A stretch of DNA of 64,000 nucleotides from Thalassia testudinum (lineage: Eukaryota > Streptophyta > Magnoliopsida > Alismatales > Hydrocharitaceae): contig JAZHRO010000002.1 of assembly GCA_037157565.1 (NCBI GenBank), positions 38,646,501 through 38,710,500 of the forward strand. Direction: 5' to 3'. Each line of letters opens with the position of its first letter. Positions within the stretch are counted from its first letter, which is position 1. Shown here piece by piece: positions 11,715-21,452 of this stretch. Below the pieces are notes generated by a model. That model searched no databases, was not told the origin of the DNA, and saw only the letters and a program-made list of their open reading frames with translations. The position numbers were made by a program, and so were the translations under genes.

Positions 11715-12145
11715 GGTGAAGAAGAAGAGAAGGCAGAAGGAAGAAGGACTGCGAGAAGAAGAAGAAGAAGAAAGCCACAGAGGAAAGAACAAGACAAGAC
11801 GCACTGTAGCAGCAGCTACTTAAGTCGTCTGATTGAAAAATCAGACGACGCTCTGAAGGCAAAGAAGAAGGAGAAGAAAAGAAGAACAGGACCGCAAGGG
11901 AGAAGAAAAAGAAAGAGACGGACAGAAAGAAGAACGAGAAGAAAAAGAAAGAGAAAGACAGAAAGAAGAACGAGAAGAAAAAGAAAGAGAAGAAGAAGAA
12001 GAACAGAAGAGAAGGCAAGTTGAAAACAATAAGAGAAGAACAGAGCAAGAATAAGAAGAAGGAAGAAAACTGAAGACTCAAAGAGAAGAGAAAAGAAGAT
12101 AGACGAGAAAGAAGAGAAGAAGAAGAAGCCAACAAGACAAATCTC
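11715..12145 (+). repeat. Long asymmetric purine tract in the Athila-like LTR
   Basis: About 430 bases consist almost entirely of A and G on the plus strand (GAAGAAGA, AGAGAAGAAG), ending in a CT/ATTT stretch. The same tract is at about 838-1215. Diverged versions occur in LTR D (27640-27701 and 30483-30865) and, inverted, in LTR E (19270-19600). It varies in length between the two LTRs of element A. Confidence 0.85.
11824..11849. other. Perfect 11-bp inverted repeat (hairpin) in the Athila LTR
   Basis: Arms GTCGTCTGATT and AATCAGACGAC flank the loop GAAA. The same hairpin is in the 5' LTR at about 942-967 and in the inverted LTR E near 19600-19626. Its retention in diverged copies suggests a role, for example RNA structure near the transcript start region. 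Confidence 0.75.
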
Positions 12146-12632
12146 TCTCTCTCTCTCTTTATTTTTTTGTAATAGAAACTTCGTACCTCTAGAATACAAC
12201 TTGCTCCCTGAGTTCGACCTCAGGAGAACTTTCATTTCCGAGTAAAAATTGTAATAATGGCAATGACTATCTGTACTACAACGTAATTTCTATAACAAAA
12301 CAACAAAACCTAGTCACAACGCCGTTATCAGCCGGCCGGTGGGGGGAGCAGCAGACGCGGGGTGGCGCGGGAGGCCTGCTGCAGCTCGAGCAGCAGGCGG
12401 ATGACTCGTGACGCGGCCGTGCATCGCGAGCGGAGGGCGAGTCGTGCCCTGATTCTGGAAATTTTTCCAGAATCAAACGTCTGGGCTTCTAACCAGACGA
12501 CGGTTAAGACGTCCGGAGGGCTATCCAGACGTCCGGCAAGTAAGTTATTTTCGTACCTTCTTCCTTTCCTACGACCGTCCGTACTGAGAGAGAGAAATGG
12601 GTACGCGCAGGTTCTGGATTCGCCATCCAACG

Positions 12633-12747
12633 CGAATCAGACGTCTTGTTGCAGTGTCAGACGACGGGAACGACTTCCAGATGTCTGGGGTGACCATCGG
12701 ACGTCTGGGAATAAAACCAGATGCCCCCGCAGGCTTCTGGATATCTG
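12633..12747. repeat. 20-bp-register palindrome array, B 5' LTR
   Basis: Six degenerate CAGACGTCTG sites have centres after 12642, 12662, 12682, 12702, 12722 and 12742, so every step is exactly 20 bp. A second cluster lies at 12792-12825 with two sites 20 bp apart. Homologous arrays occupy 38345-38454 and 29602-29711 in the inverted solo LTRs. Confidence 0.85.
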
Positions 12748-13743
12748 AGAGACCATGCAGGACAAGGTACCATCTGATCCCCATTTTTAAGACGTCTGGA
12801 AGAAGTTCCAGACGTCTGATTTTGCACTGTTTCGTCGTTTTTAACCCGTTTAGGGCCCGTTCGGAGTCCGTTTTCCGCATTTCGAGTTGCATGCTTTTCG
12901 AAATTTAATCCTCTACCCGTCTACAGTAGTTGTATACTATTTTGAGAAACTCCTTGTGTTTGATACTTGTGATAGGACCCTGTTCCGTTACAATCTCGGA
13001 GGTTGCGGAGGTATGTGGGATTCCCGACCACGCCCCCAGTACGCCTGTTGTAACCGGTAGAGTGGCTTTAAGTATAATCTGTTAAATTATGAAATCATAA
13101 ATAGAACCTAGGACATTGCATGAATCCTAGGAATGAGAAACTAGAATGAATGGTAGATCCTAGGGTATTGCATGAATCCTAGGGCTGGAAAACTAGATTG
13201 TATGATAGATCCTAGGGTATGGCATGAACCCTAGGATGGGAAAACTAGTGGAATATACGAATACTGCAGTCTTGGAAAAATGGCAAGGAACAAATAGCTG
13301 CCTGTAAATTGGTTTAACAACTGCCTGTTATGAATAAATGCACGTGCTTGAGAATATGGGATGTATGAACGTGGAACTGGAAAAGTGAAACCTGAATGTG
13401 CTGAGTTAAAAGAGCTGGAACCCTACGGGGAATTAGGAGTAGAACTCCTGGAGAGTGAATAGAATTGGGGAAGTGAGCTGGCCCTTGAGTACGGAGTACC
13501 AAGGAGAGCAACTATCCCCCTGTTTAGTGTAGAGGGAAGCCAGCCGCCCCAGGGACCCAGGGTTAGGTCTGGCCACTTTGTACCGACTTGCTGGCCCTCG
13601 TGTACGTAGTACCGAGGAGAGCTACTAGTGTAGGGAGGTACTAGCTACCCCACAGGCCCCGAGGTTCTGCTAGCCTCCTACACCGACTTGTTAGGCCCAC
13701 TGGGGCAAACCAGGGTAGTCAGGCAAGGGTGCGCGAACTGTGG

Positions 13744-13810
13744 AGGGGCAAGGCCCCTATTTGGTTACTGTGGAGGGGTTGGACCCCTGTTACTGAGAGG
13801 GCTCTGCCCT
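13744..13810 (+). other. Three consecutive short stem-loops in LTR B
   Basis: AGGGGCAAGGCCCCT (13744), AGGGGTTGGACCCCT (13774) and AGGGCTCTGCCCT (13798) are three G-rich/C-rich hairpins in a row. The first two start exactly 30 nt apart. The block is conserved in the 3' LTR (about 22147-22213) and in both inverted solo copies, and partly in LTR C (31396-31408). This suggests a structured part of the transcript (R/U5 side). Confidence 0.65.
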
Positions 13811-14597
13811 GTACTGGTTCCGTGCTGTGCTTTGGGACCACCCGTTAACGGAAACGACTGACCGCGTGCCAGTGCGGGTTAGCTACCTGTGCGTTTATCG
13901 CACGTGCCGTAGTCACCGTTACGCTTGTCCGTGACCTTGGGGTGGTTGACTGAGAGTAGGATCACCACGGGGGACTCTCCCGGCCAGGAGAGCACCACGT
14001 GCTACTTCTACTGTTCGGAAAAGACTGCAATCAAGATCGTTCCCACGAGGAACATTCGAGATCAAGTGAAGGATCTGAGAAATAGATAATTGTGAAACAA
14101 TAGAGAGACGTAAATAAAGGAAGAAAGAAAATTAAAACAGCTACTGTACACTTTACTGTTTCTTTAGTTTAGCTGCCACTCTACTCAGCGTTTTGCTGAC
14201 GTGTTACACTCGTTACCTTTCAGGACCAGGTGTTGAGCAGCCAGGGTCAGCGGCTGCAGAGGACGCTGGGCCGAGTAGGGTCCAGTAGAGTTATCACTGT
14301 TCTCTTGTACCTCTTTTTGGTTCCACTATAGTGAGTAGTTCTTGTTTTCGCGGTACTTTTCTTTACCTGTTGTTCATATTATGTTATGAATGTTGTTCTA
14401 CTATTGTGGTGGTACATACTGTAGTGGTTTATTTCCTTACTGCTGTATTTTCTTACTGTTAGTTATATTCATGTTGAATGTGGTTTATTTTACAGCTCTT
14501 TTGGTTACTTCCTCGTTGAACGACCAGGTCTTGGGATTAGTTGAGTCGGTCCGGTTCTCGTGTCTCATAGGGACTCGGGAATCGGGTCGTTACAAGA

Positions 14598-14609
14598 TGG
14601 TATCAGAGC
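14598..14609 (+). other. Element B primer-binding site (initiator Met-tRNA)
   Basis: TGGTATCAGAGC starts 3 nt after the LTR end (TTACA|AGA). This is the standard plant initiator-methionine tRNA complement used by many copia elements and chromoviruses. It fixes the plus orientation and the 5' LTR boundary. Confidence 0.95.
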
Positions 14610-14775
14610 AAGGTCGTCCCGAGAAGTGAATCAACTGACTGGAAAATAACCAATTCACATGTCTATAACTAGAGTAGCCACCACAACATATCTTTTGACT
14701 TGAGCTCTTAGACGTTCCGTTCGGTATCGTTCCGTAGTGACGTGTTCCGTTTTGTTTCGCGTCTCCTTGCAGGAG

Positions 14776-17700
14776 ATGCCTCTTCGTGGGACCAGTGAGG
14801 CGGGCCGAGGGCGCGGCCGAGGACGAGGTTGGCGAGGTGGGCGTGCCGTTGCCGACACCCCAGTGGACCAGCCACTACTCCCGGGCGTCCAGGCCCAGGA
14901 CCTCGCCCGGCTGATACGAGACATTATACGAGAGGAGCTCCACCCACCGCCCCGAGCACGTCACCCTGGGGCTGTGGAGGGGGAGTCCTCTGTGGGACCA
15001 CTTGACGGACGCGGCGCTGGACACGGGGGAGGGGATGGGCCGCCGCAGCCCCCACCTTCCTCCGATACTTCTGTGCACGAGGCACCTTTGCCTGGAGGTG
15101 CACCAGCCTCCCCACTGCAGCGCCACTCCGAGTTCTTCGAGCAGTTCCGGAAGTTGAAGCCCCCCTCTTTCAAGGGGGATGAGGACCCGACCGAGGCAGA
15201 GGACTGGCTCGAGTAGCTGGAGAAGATCTTCGACACCCTTCGCCCCCCGGTGGAGTGCCGCGTAGCCTTTGCCACGTACCAGCTGGAGAGTGCGGCACAC
15301 AGGTGGTGGAGGGCGGTCCGGGGAAAGGAGAGGGACGAGCCGACCTGGGATCGATTCGTCGCCCTCTTCTGCGAGCAGTACTTTCCCCAGACGTGGCAGG
15401 ACTAGAGGAGGCAGGAGTTCCACACTCTCCGCCAAGGGATGATGATCGTGAGCGCGTACCGCACGGGTTTCCTGGAGCTGTCCCGTTTTGCAGCGACAGC
15501 GGTAGCTACTGAGGAGGAGCTCCTTTGGAGGTTCACCGAGGGGCTCCGGCCTACGATTCGGGGGTATGTCAAACCCCTAAAGCTGCCTATGTTTTCGAGT
15601 GTGGTGGAGGCAGCCATGACTTACGAGGAGACCAACCCGTCCACGCGAGACACTGATGGCGAGCGGAAGAGGCCCTTTCAGCCAGACTTTGCACAGGGCC
15701 GACGAGAGGGGAGACACGTGGCGTCCGCAGGAGAGCCGTCACGTTTTACAGGGCCATCAGTGGCCTTTGGGGGCCCTCGACAGGGGCCAGTCGCTAGCAT
15801 CGGACCCCCGCCCAGCCGACAGCAAGGACCCACTGAGGCTGGGAGTCGGGTTCCCCTCTGTTACCAGTGTGGCCAGCCGGGCCACATCAGGAGTGACTGC
15901 CCGTCTAGGGTAGGAGGTCAGCAGATACTTCCCGCGCAGAGCACTGGAGGGCGTGTAGGAGGCCGCGGTTCCCAGGCGCGAGGAGGAGGACAGCAGTCAC
16001 GAGGAGGGTATCAACCAGCACCTACCCATCCGACGCAGAGTGTGGCTGCTTCGTCCGCACCTAGAGCTAAGGGGCGTATCAACGCCCTAACACACAGGGA
16101 TGCCAGAGCTTCGGGCTCAGTTGTGGCAGGTATGGTTTCAGTTTCCGGCAGACTCGTTTACACGCTTTTCGATTCAGACGCTACGCACTCGTTTGTCGCA
16201 GCCAGTTTCGCAGTTAGTTTGGGCCAGGATTATACGCTGTTAGAGAATCCGTTTGTAATCAGAGGTCCGAGTGGTCAGCTGTTTGTAGCTGAGGAGGTGT
16301 ACACGGATTGCGAGGTCAGCGTCGGGGGACATAGCCTGCCAGCTGACCTGATTATGATACAAATGGAGGACTTCGGAGTGATTCTGGGGATGGACTGGCT
16401 GTCCGCTTACCACGCCTTGGTGGACTGTTTTGAGAGGAAGATTGTCTTCTCCATGCCGGAGTTGCCTTCTTTTGAGTTTCACGGACAGCCAGTGGACGGA
16501 GGTTTCAGGTACATTTCGGCACTTCAGGCGGCGAGGCTTTTGAGCCTGGGGTGTGAGGGTTTCCTAGCTTGTGTAGTGGCAAAGCCCAGCCCTGTGGCAG
16601 ACTTCCAGAGCATCCCGGTGGTCAGAGAGTACCCTGATGTGTTTCTAAACGAGTTACCAGGACTACCGCCCAAGCGTGAGATCAAGTTTGAGATCTCACT
16701 AGTACCAGGGACCAGCCCCATCTCCACTGCGCCATACAGGATGGCACCGCTTGAGCTACGAGAGCTCAAGTCTCAGTTGCAGGACCTTTTGGAGAAAGGT
16801 TTCGTGAGGCCCAGTGCATCTCCCTGGGGAGCCCCGATACTGTTTGTGAAGAAGAAGGATGGGACCTTATGCCTTTGTGTGGACTACCGACAGCTGAATA
16901 GGGTCACCATCAAGAACAGATATCCGCTGCCGAGGATCGACGACTTATTTGACCAGTTGCGGGGTGCCACGGTGTTTTCCAAGATCGACTTGAGGTCGAG
17001 ACACCACCAGTTGAGGATCAGGGAGACCGACGTCTCCAAGACAGCTTTCCGCACCCGGTACGGACACCACGAGTTTTTGGTCATGCCGTTTGGGCTGACC
17101 AATGCCCCCTCTGCTTTCATGGATCTGATGAACCGGGTGTTTAGACTGTACTTGGACCAGTTCGTGGTGGTTTTCATAGATGAGGTACTCATCTATTCTC
17201 AAGATCGAACGCAGCACGGACAGCACTTGCGGATGGTTATGGACACTCTGAGACGATGTAGGCTGTACGCCAAATACAGCAAGTGCGAGTTCTGGTTGAG
17301 GGAGGTGACCTTCTTAGGTCATGTGATCTCCGGAGACGGCTTGGCGGTGGACCCAGCCAAGGTTTAGGCAGTACTTAGGTGGGAGAGACCGCGTTCAGTC
17401 ACTGAGATTCACAGTTTCCTGGGACTGGCAGGCTACTACAGACGATTTATCAGAGGGTTTTCACAGATCGTGCGTCCTATGACACAGTTGACCCGGAAGG
17501 ACATGCCCTTCACTTGGACAGGCGCCTGTGAGGCGTGTTTTCAGGAGCTGAAGGAGAGGTTGACCTCGGCTCCCGTGCTCACCATCCCTGACAGTAGTGG
17601 TGGGTTCGTTGTGTACATGGACGCCTCCTTGCAGGGGTTAAGAGGTGTGCTCATGTAGAGGGGTCACATTGTCGCTTACGCTTCGCGGCAACTGAAGCCC

Positions 17701-18258
17701 CATGAGCATACCTACCCTACCCACGACCTAGAGTTGGCAGCTGTTGTCTTCGCGCTGAAGACCTGGAGGCACTACTTGTACGGTGAGACCTTCGAAATTT
17801 TCACAGATCACAAGAGCCTCAGATACCTTTTTGATTAGAAGGAGCTCAACATGAGACAGAGACGTTGGTTGGAGCTCCTGAAGGACTATGACTGCAGCAT
17901 CTCCCACCACCCGGAAAAGGCCAATGTGGTGGCTGACGCCTTGAGCCGTAAGGCGCCCGCACACTTGGCCAGTTTACAGTTACAGAGTTGGATCCTTTTG
18001 GAGGAGGTGGGCAGTTGGCGACCCCTGGAGTTACGGGGGCACTGTGGGGCAGTGACTGTGACACGGCAGACTAGGCCAGAGTAGATTCTAGACCGAGCCG
18101 TCCGCAGTTTGAGACGAAAGCAAGTACCCCTGGTAAAGGTTTTGTGGAGGAGCCAGCGGTACGAGGAGGCTACCTGGGAGCCTGAGGCGGCAATGCGGGA
18201 GCGGTACCCGGAGTTCTTCGCGAGTACGTCTTTTCGGACCGGCTTCGGTCCTCTTTGA
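14776..18258 (+). pseudogene. gag-pol: Element B gag-pol, one frame with six TAG stops, integrase missing
   Basis: A single frame runs from ATG 14776 to TGA 18256 without any frameshift. It is interrupted only by TAG, at 15214, 15403, 17365, 17656, 17836 and 18082. Gag domain: about 15120-15640 (FKGDEDPTEAEDWLE, RWWRAV, FCEQYFP blocks). Zinc knuckle C-x2-C-x4-H-x4-C: 15859-15900. Protease loop: FDSDATHSF at about 16168, where the usual Gly after Ser is Asp. Reverse transcriptase: about 16780-17340, where the FIDD box reads FIDE (second Asp is Glu at 17182). RNase H: about 17600-17960. The frame then jumps from just after RNase H directly into a chromodomain tail (18085-18240, LWRSQRYEEATWEPE), so all of the integrase is gone. 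Two catalytic substitutions plus the deletion show a long-dead copy. Confidence 0.9.
18085..18240 (+). pseudogene. Element B chromodomain remnant
   Basis: The remnant keeps ILDRAVRSLRRK, LVKVLWRSQRYEEATWEPE and RYPEFF blocks of the C-terminal chromodomain that targets chromovirus integrase to chromatin. It is parallel to 23888-24030 in element C, with about three-quarters of residues alike by eye. It directly follows an RNase H/connection remnant, which proves the integrase deletion. Confidence 0.85.
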
Positions 18259-18309
18259 GTTTGTTATGGTTACTATGACGGTTTTCCCGCACCCTAGTTA
18301 GCGCAAGTT

Positions 18310-18342
18310 TTAGGGACGAAACTTCCTTTGAGTTTGTTATAT
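18310..18342 (+). other. Pre-LTR GGGACGAAA motif (candidate plus-strand primer region), element B
   Basis: TTAGGGACGAAAC lies about 20 bp before the 3' LTR start at 18343. The equivalent TTTCGGGGACGAAAC stands before LTR C at about 24107. A TCGGGGACGAAA block upstream of the 3' LTR is characteristic of Tekay/Del chromoviruses. The immediate pre-LTR bases are not purine-rich, so the exact priming site is uncertain. Confidence 0.55.
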
Positions 18343-18560
18343 TGTTACGAACGCGCGGTTTCAAATGTATTTTAAGACGTCTGGGAGGTGGCCCAGACGT
18401 TGGACCAGACGTCTGGAACCCCTCCCAGACGTTTGGGATTCGATTACGGCGGCATGTGCGGTCGCGTCTGCGCGCCTGCGCACGCAGACCTACGGGTGCC
18501 CTTTTTCCCTCTCCTTCGCAGGCGCTGCCCCCCTGTCCCTCTCTCTCTCTCTCCTCCCCG

Positions 18561-18580
18561 CGAGGCTTTAAAAAGCCTCG
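18561..18580. promoter_or_regulatory. TATA-like box inside a perfect palindrome, LTR B
   Basis: CGAGGCTTT-AA-AAAGCCTCG is a 9-bp perfect inverted repeat with the TTTAAAA core at its centre, downstream of a CT-rich tract. In the inverted solo copies the equivalent is GGCCTTATAAGGC (about 30238-30250) and GGCCCTTTTAAGGCC (about 38906-38920). Palindromic context around the TATA-like core is thus kept while the sequence drifts. Confidence 0.55.
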
Positions 18581-18862
18581 CCCTCTCCCTCACTCTCACC
18601 ACCTCCGCTTCTCCTTCTTCTTCTTCCAACGAGTGCGAGCGCGAGCGAGCGGCGGCGGTGGCAGCCACGGCGAGTGCAGGAGGAGGTGTTGCGCGAGAAG
18701 AGGAGGCGCTCGACCGTGAGGGCGAGCTTGCCGGGACTGCTAGGGCCGGCCGGCGGGGGGAGCAGCAGACGCGGGGTGGCGCAGGAGTCCTGCTGCAGCT
18801 TGAGCAGCAGGCGGACGACTCGTGGCGCGGCCGTGCGTCGCGAGCGGAGGGCGAGTCGCGCC

Positions 18863-18890
18863 CTGATTCTGGAAATTTTTCCAGAATCAG
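18863..18890. other. Hairpin-forming inverted repeat in LTR B
   Basis: CTGATTCTGGAA and TTCCAGAATCAG are 12-bp perfect arms around a short A/T loop (ATTT/TT). The arms run directly into a CAGACGTCTG site at 18888. The same structure appears inverted at about 29919-29946 and 38616-38643. Confidence 0.75.
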
Positions 18891-19108
18891 ACGTCTGGGC
18901 TTCCAACCAAACGACGGTTAAGACATCCGGAGGGCTATCCAGACGTCTGGCAAGTAAGTTATTTTCATACCTTCTTCCTTTCCTACAACCATCCGTACTG
19001 AGAGAGAGAAATGGGTACGCGCAAGTTCTGGACTCGCCATCCAACGCGAATCAGACGTCAGGCTGCAGTGCCAGACGATGGGAACGACTTCCAGATGTCC
19101 AGGGTGAC

Positions 19109-21452
19109 TGGCAGAGAACGGTGGCAGCAACTAGCTTTTCTTAAGTCGTTGTAGTATAGATAGTTATTGCCATCATTTGCTAATATTTGTTACTCGAAAA
19201 ATACAGTTCTCCCAAGGTCGAACTCAGGGAGCAAGTCGTATTCTAGAGATATACATGTTCTATTACAAAAATAAAGAGAGAGAGAGAGTGATGAAAGTTT
19301 GGCTTCTTCTTCTCTTCTTTCTTCCTCTTTGTCTTCTCTCCTCGTTGGCTTTTGTTCTTCGTATTCTTCCTCTATTTCTTGGTTGGACGATCCTGTCTTT
19401 TTCTTCTTTTGATTTTCTTTGTTTCTTCTTTTCTTGCTTCAGATCTTCCTCCCGTGCTCTTCTTCTTCTTTTCTTCTTCTTTGTCTTCTTCTTTGTCTTC
19501 TTCTTCTTCCTCTTGTTTCTTCACTTGGCTGCTCTGTGTTCCTCTCTTTCCTCTGCCTCGCCTTCCTTCTTCTTCTTTGCCTTCTCTTGTCTTCAGGACG
19601 TCGTCTGATTTGAAAATCAGACGACTTAAACCGCTTGTTGCTACAGTGTCTCCCTTAGCTTGCTTCTTCTTCACCTGTGCCTGCACGCTCAAGAGTTCAG
19701 AGTCAGAGGGCAAAACCCTACTCTACCCCCCCTCCCCCGCGCGTCTCTTTCTCTCTGAGTTCGCTCTTAGGACAGCTCTCCCAGAGCAACCGGGTAATCG
19801 CGTACGAGTCGCGCCCGGGTCCAGGCCCACTGGCGTGCGGTGGTGGGCGAGGAGTGCAGATCGGGTTAATAGGGTCGGGCCAGGTCCGCGGAGCGTGATC
19901 ACGGACGAGGTCGGGTCGGGTGAGAGGGACCTCACCCCGTGGTCAGGAGGCAAACAGCATAAGGCACTTTTTGCCTTTATGCGCCCGCGCGTCTCTGAAA
20001 AGTTCCGAGGTGGGACTAAATGTCCCACCCCAATTGAGCACCCGCAGCGGAGGGAGCAGCGGGCAATCGTGGCTTCACGCGAGGCCTTCGCCCCAACTGC
20101 GAGCCTGGGACGCTTCGCGGAGACGCCCCGCGCAACCTGGGAGTCGAACCTGGGCGAAGGTGTGCCTGCACCTGCAGGTGAAGGAGCTCGCCTGCTCAGT
20201 AATGGCGACGGCGGGCGAGTCACCTGGTCACAGAAGAACGGCCTCTCGGCCAAATCAGACGCGCGGGGGACCTTCACCGTGGCACGGCGAAGGTGGTCAG
20301 AGGGTCTGCAGAGGGTGTGGTGGAGCAAACAAGTCGCCCTAGGTCAAACTGCGAGCGAAGAAGTGGGTGTGTTCGGTGGGTCTGCAGAGGGCGTTTGGTG
20401 GGCAGTGGAAGGGCGGAGGAGGATCAGGGTGAGGAGGCGGAGGTTATGCACAGGTCGGCGAGCCGTGTGGGGTGCTGGAGCGATGGGAGTGGTTCGCCGG
20501 AGTTTGGCCGGAGGTGGAGAAGGTGAGGGTGATCGGTGGGAAATAGGTGGCGATAGTAAGGGTTTTCAATATAGAAAAGAAAGAGGGGAGGAAGAGGAGA
20601 AGTTCTACCTGCTAAGCTGGACGAGGAGGGGTTGGCGCAGGCAACAGTCGTATCGACTGTCGCCGGAGAAGAAATTGCCCAAAGGAAGGGGTGGCGGCGA
20701 GGAGAGGGCCGGAGAGGCGCCAGCTGGGTGCGACGTGACGCGGAAAGATCGAGGGAAGGTAACCCTGCTGCTGGTAGTGCGGTAGGGCGACGAGGAGGAG
20801 GAGGAGAGGCCGCCGGAGCAAGGGGGCGTCTGTCGGAGTGGGAAGGGAGGAATTTAGGGGGGTGTCTCCATCAGATCCGAGCTCCCGAGAACGGCGGAGC
20901 GACGGGGGTATTTATAGGGGCGGAATCAGAGAGGAGGGCGGAGGGAGACGACGTGTCTCCCTCGCCGGAGGACGCCGGAGGAAGGAGACCCATACCGTCC
21001 GTGCATTCGCACGGGCGGTATGGGCGGTCGCAGTACTCAGGGGGGTGTCCCTGCGGTGGCTGACGACGCAGGGTACCCCCCATTGACTTACCAGGGCCCC
21101 TCCCTCACCCTGCGCGGCGCCATGCTCCGCGCAAGGTCGCCAGAGCATGGCGCTGCGCAGGTTTTGCAGGAGGGACCTAAATGCAAAGAATGAAGGAGAG
21201 TTAGGGGCCAAAATGTGAGGGTTCAAAAGTTGAGGGCCAAAAAGTAAATATATGAGGACCAAAGTGTAAAGTTGGTCAAGAAAGTTTCTTCTTAGGCCCA
21301 AGTTTTTATACATGACTAATTAGGACCTAAGGATTCTGATGGTGAATTTTATTTCTAGATTAAACCTTGCTTGCCCGGTCAATTTACGCAAAAATCCAAA
21401 TTAAGTTGTTAATTGGACATGGTTCTCAATGTAGGTCAAAATGGGTTCCTAG
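19109..21452 (-). mobile_element. LTR E: inverted, truncated Athila-like LTR inside B's 3' LTR
   Basis: The reverse complement matches element A's LTR from its TTACTCGAAAA/CTCGGAAATG end (19180-19260) back to about A-LTR position 9939. It includes the pyrimidine tract (19270-19600), hairpin (19600-19626), B-box-like site (20139-20150) and TATA (20909-20916). The LTR's first 395 bases or so and about 350 bp of adjoining LTR B are missing at the right junction (GGTTCCTA|GTAACC). A 5-bp duplication can no longer be seen. The 477-codon open frame at 19352-20785 lies in this LTR and has no domain; I do not treat it as a gene. Confidence 0.85.

Larger units (their letters stand above)
1..12330 (+). 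mobile_element. Element A: Athila-like Ty3/Gypsy LTR retrotransposon (5' end cut by window)
   Basis: This is a nearly complete element in the order LTR, primer-binding site, gag, protease, reverse transcriptase, RNase H, integrase, LTR. Positions 1-1407 repeat directly as 10883-12330, which identifies the two LTRs. The primer-binding site starts 3 nt after the first LTR. Athila-type features are the single gag-pol frame, the long LTRs (about 2.8 kb), the protease loop DLGAS and the integrase tail without a chromodomain. The 3' end at 12330 abuts GCCGG, and the flanking sequence matches the interior of the family B LTR near 18747, so A is inserted in B's 5' LTR. The matching duplication would lie left of the window. 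Protein damage (three in-frame stops in gag-pol, a frameshift near 6480 and a stop at 6558) makes this copy non-autonomous. Confidence 0.9.
9545..12330 (+). repeat. Element A 3' LTR (full length, about 2.79 kb)
   Basis: It begins TGATGAGAGCCTC after the polypurine tract and ends GCCGTTATCA at 12330. A TATA box (TATAAAA) at 10474-10480 probably starts the genomic RNA. The second half repeats positions 1-1407. It includes an 11-bp perfect inverted repeat with a 4-nt loop (11824-11849) and a long purine-only tract (about 11715-12145). Long open frames seen here (for example 10204-11052 plus and 11530-12135 minus) are composition artefacts. Confidence 0.92.
12331..14594 (+). repeat. Element B 5' LTR, portion after the element A insertion
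   Basis: It matches the 3' LTR of B: 12331-12700 corresponds to about 18747-19108, and 13048-14594 to 21453-22965. It matches the inverted solo copies at 27702-30477 and 36532-39133. It ends GGGTCGTTACA at 14594. It holds a six-site 20-bp palindrome array (12638-12747), three consecutive GGGG/CCCC stem-loops (13744-13810) and a second-half segment rich in CCTAGG motifs (13100-13240). Confidence 0.9.

Noticed and set aside
11530..12135. A 201-codon Ser/Phe/Leu-rich minus-strand frame
   Set aside because: It is the antisense reading of the LTR purine tract; the equivalent region of the 5' LTR differs in length and frame.
19352..20785. A 477-codon open frame on the plus strand
   Set aside because: It lies wholly in the inverted Athila-like LTR E, is Ser/Phe/Arg-rich from the pyrimidine tract, has no domain, and is not kept open in the other LTR copies.
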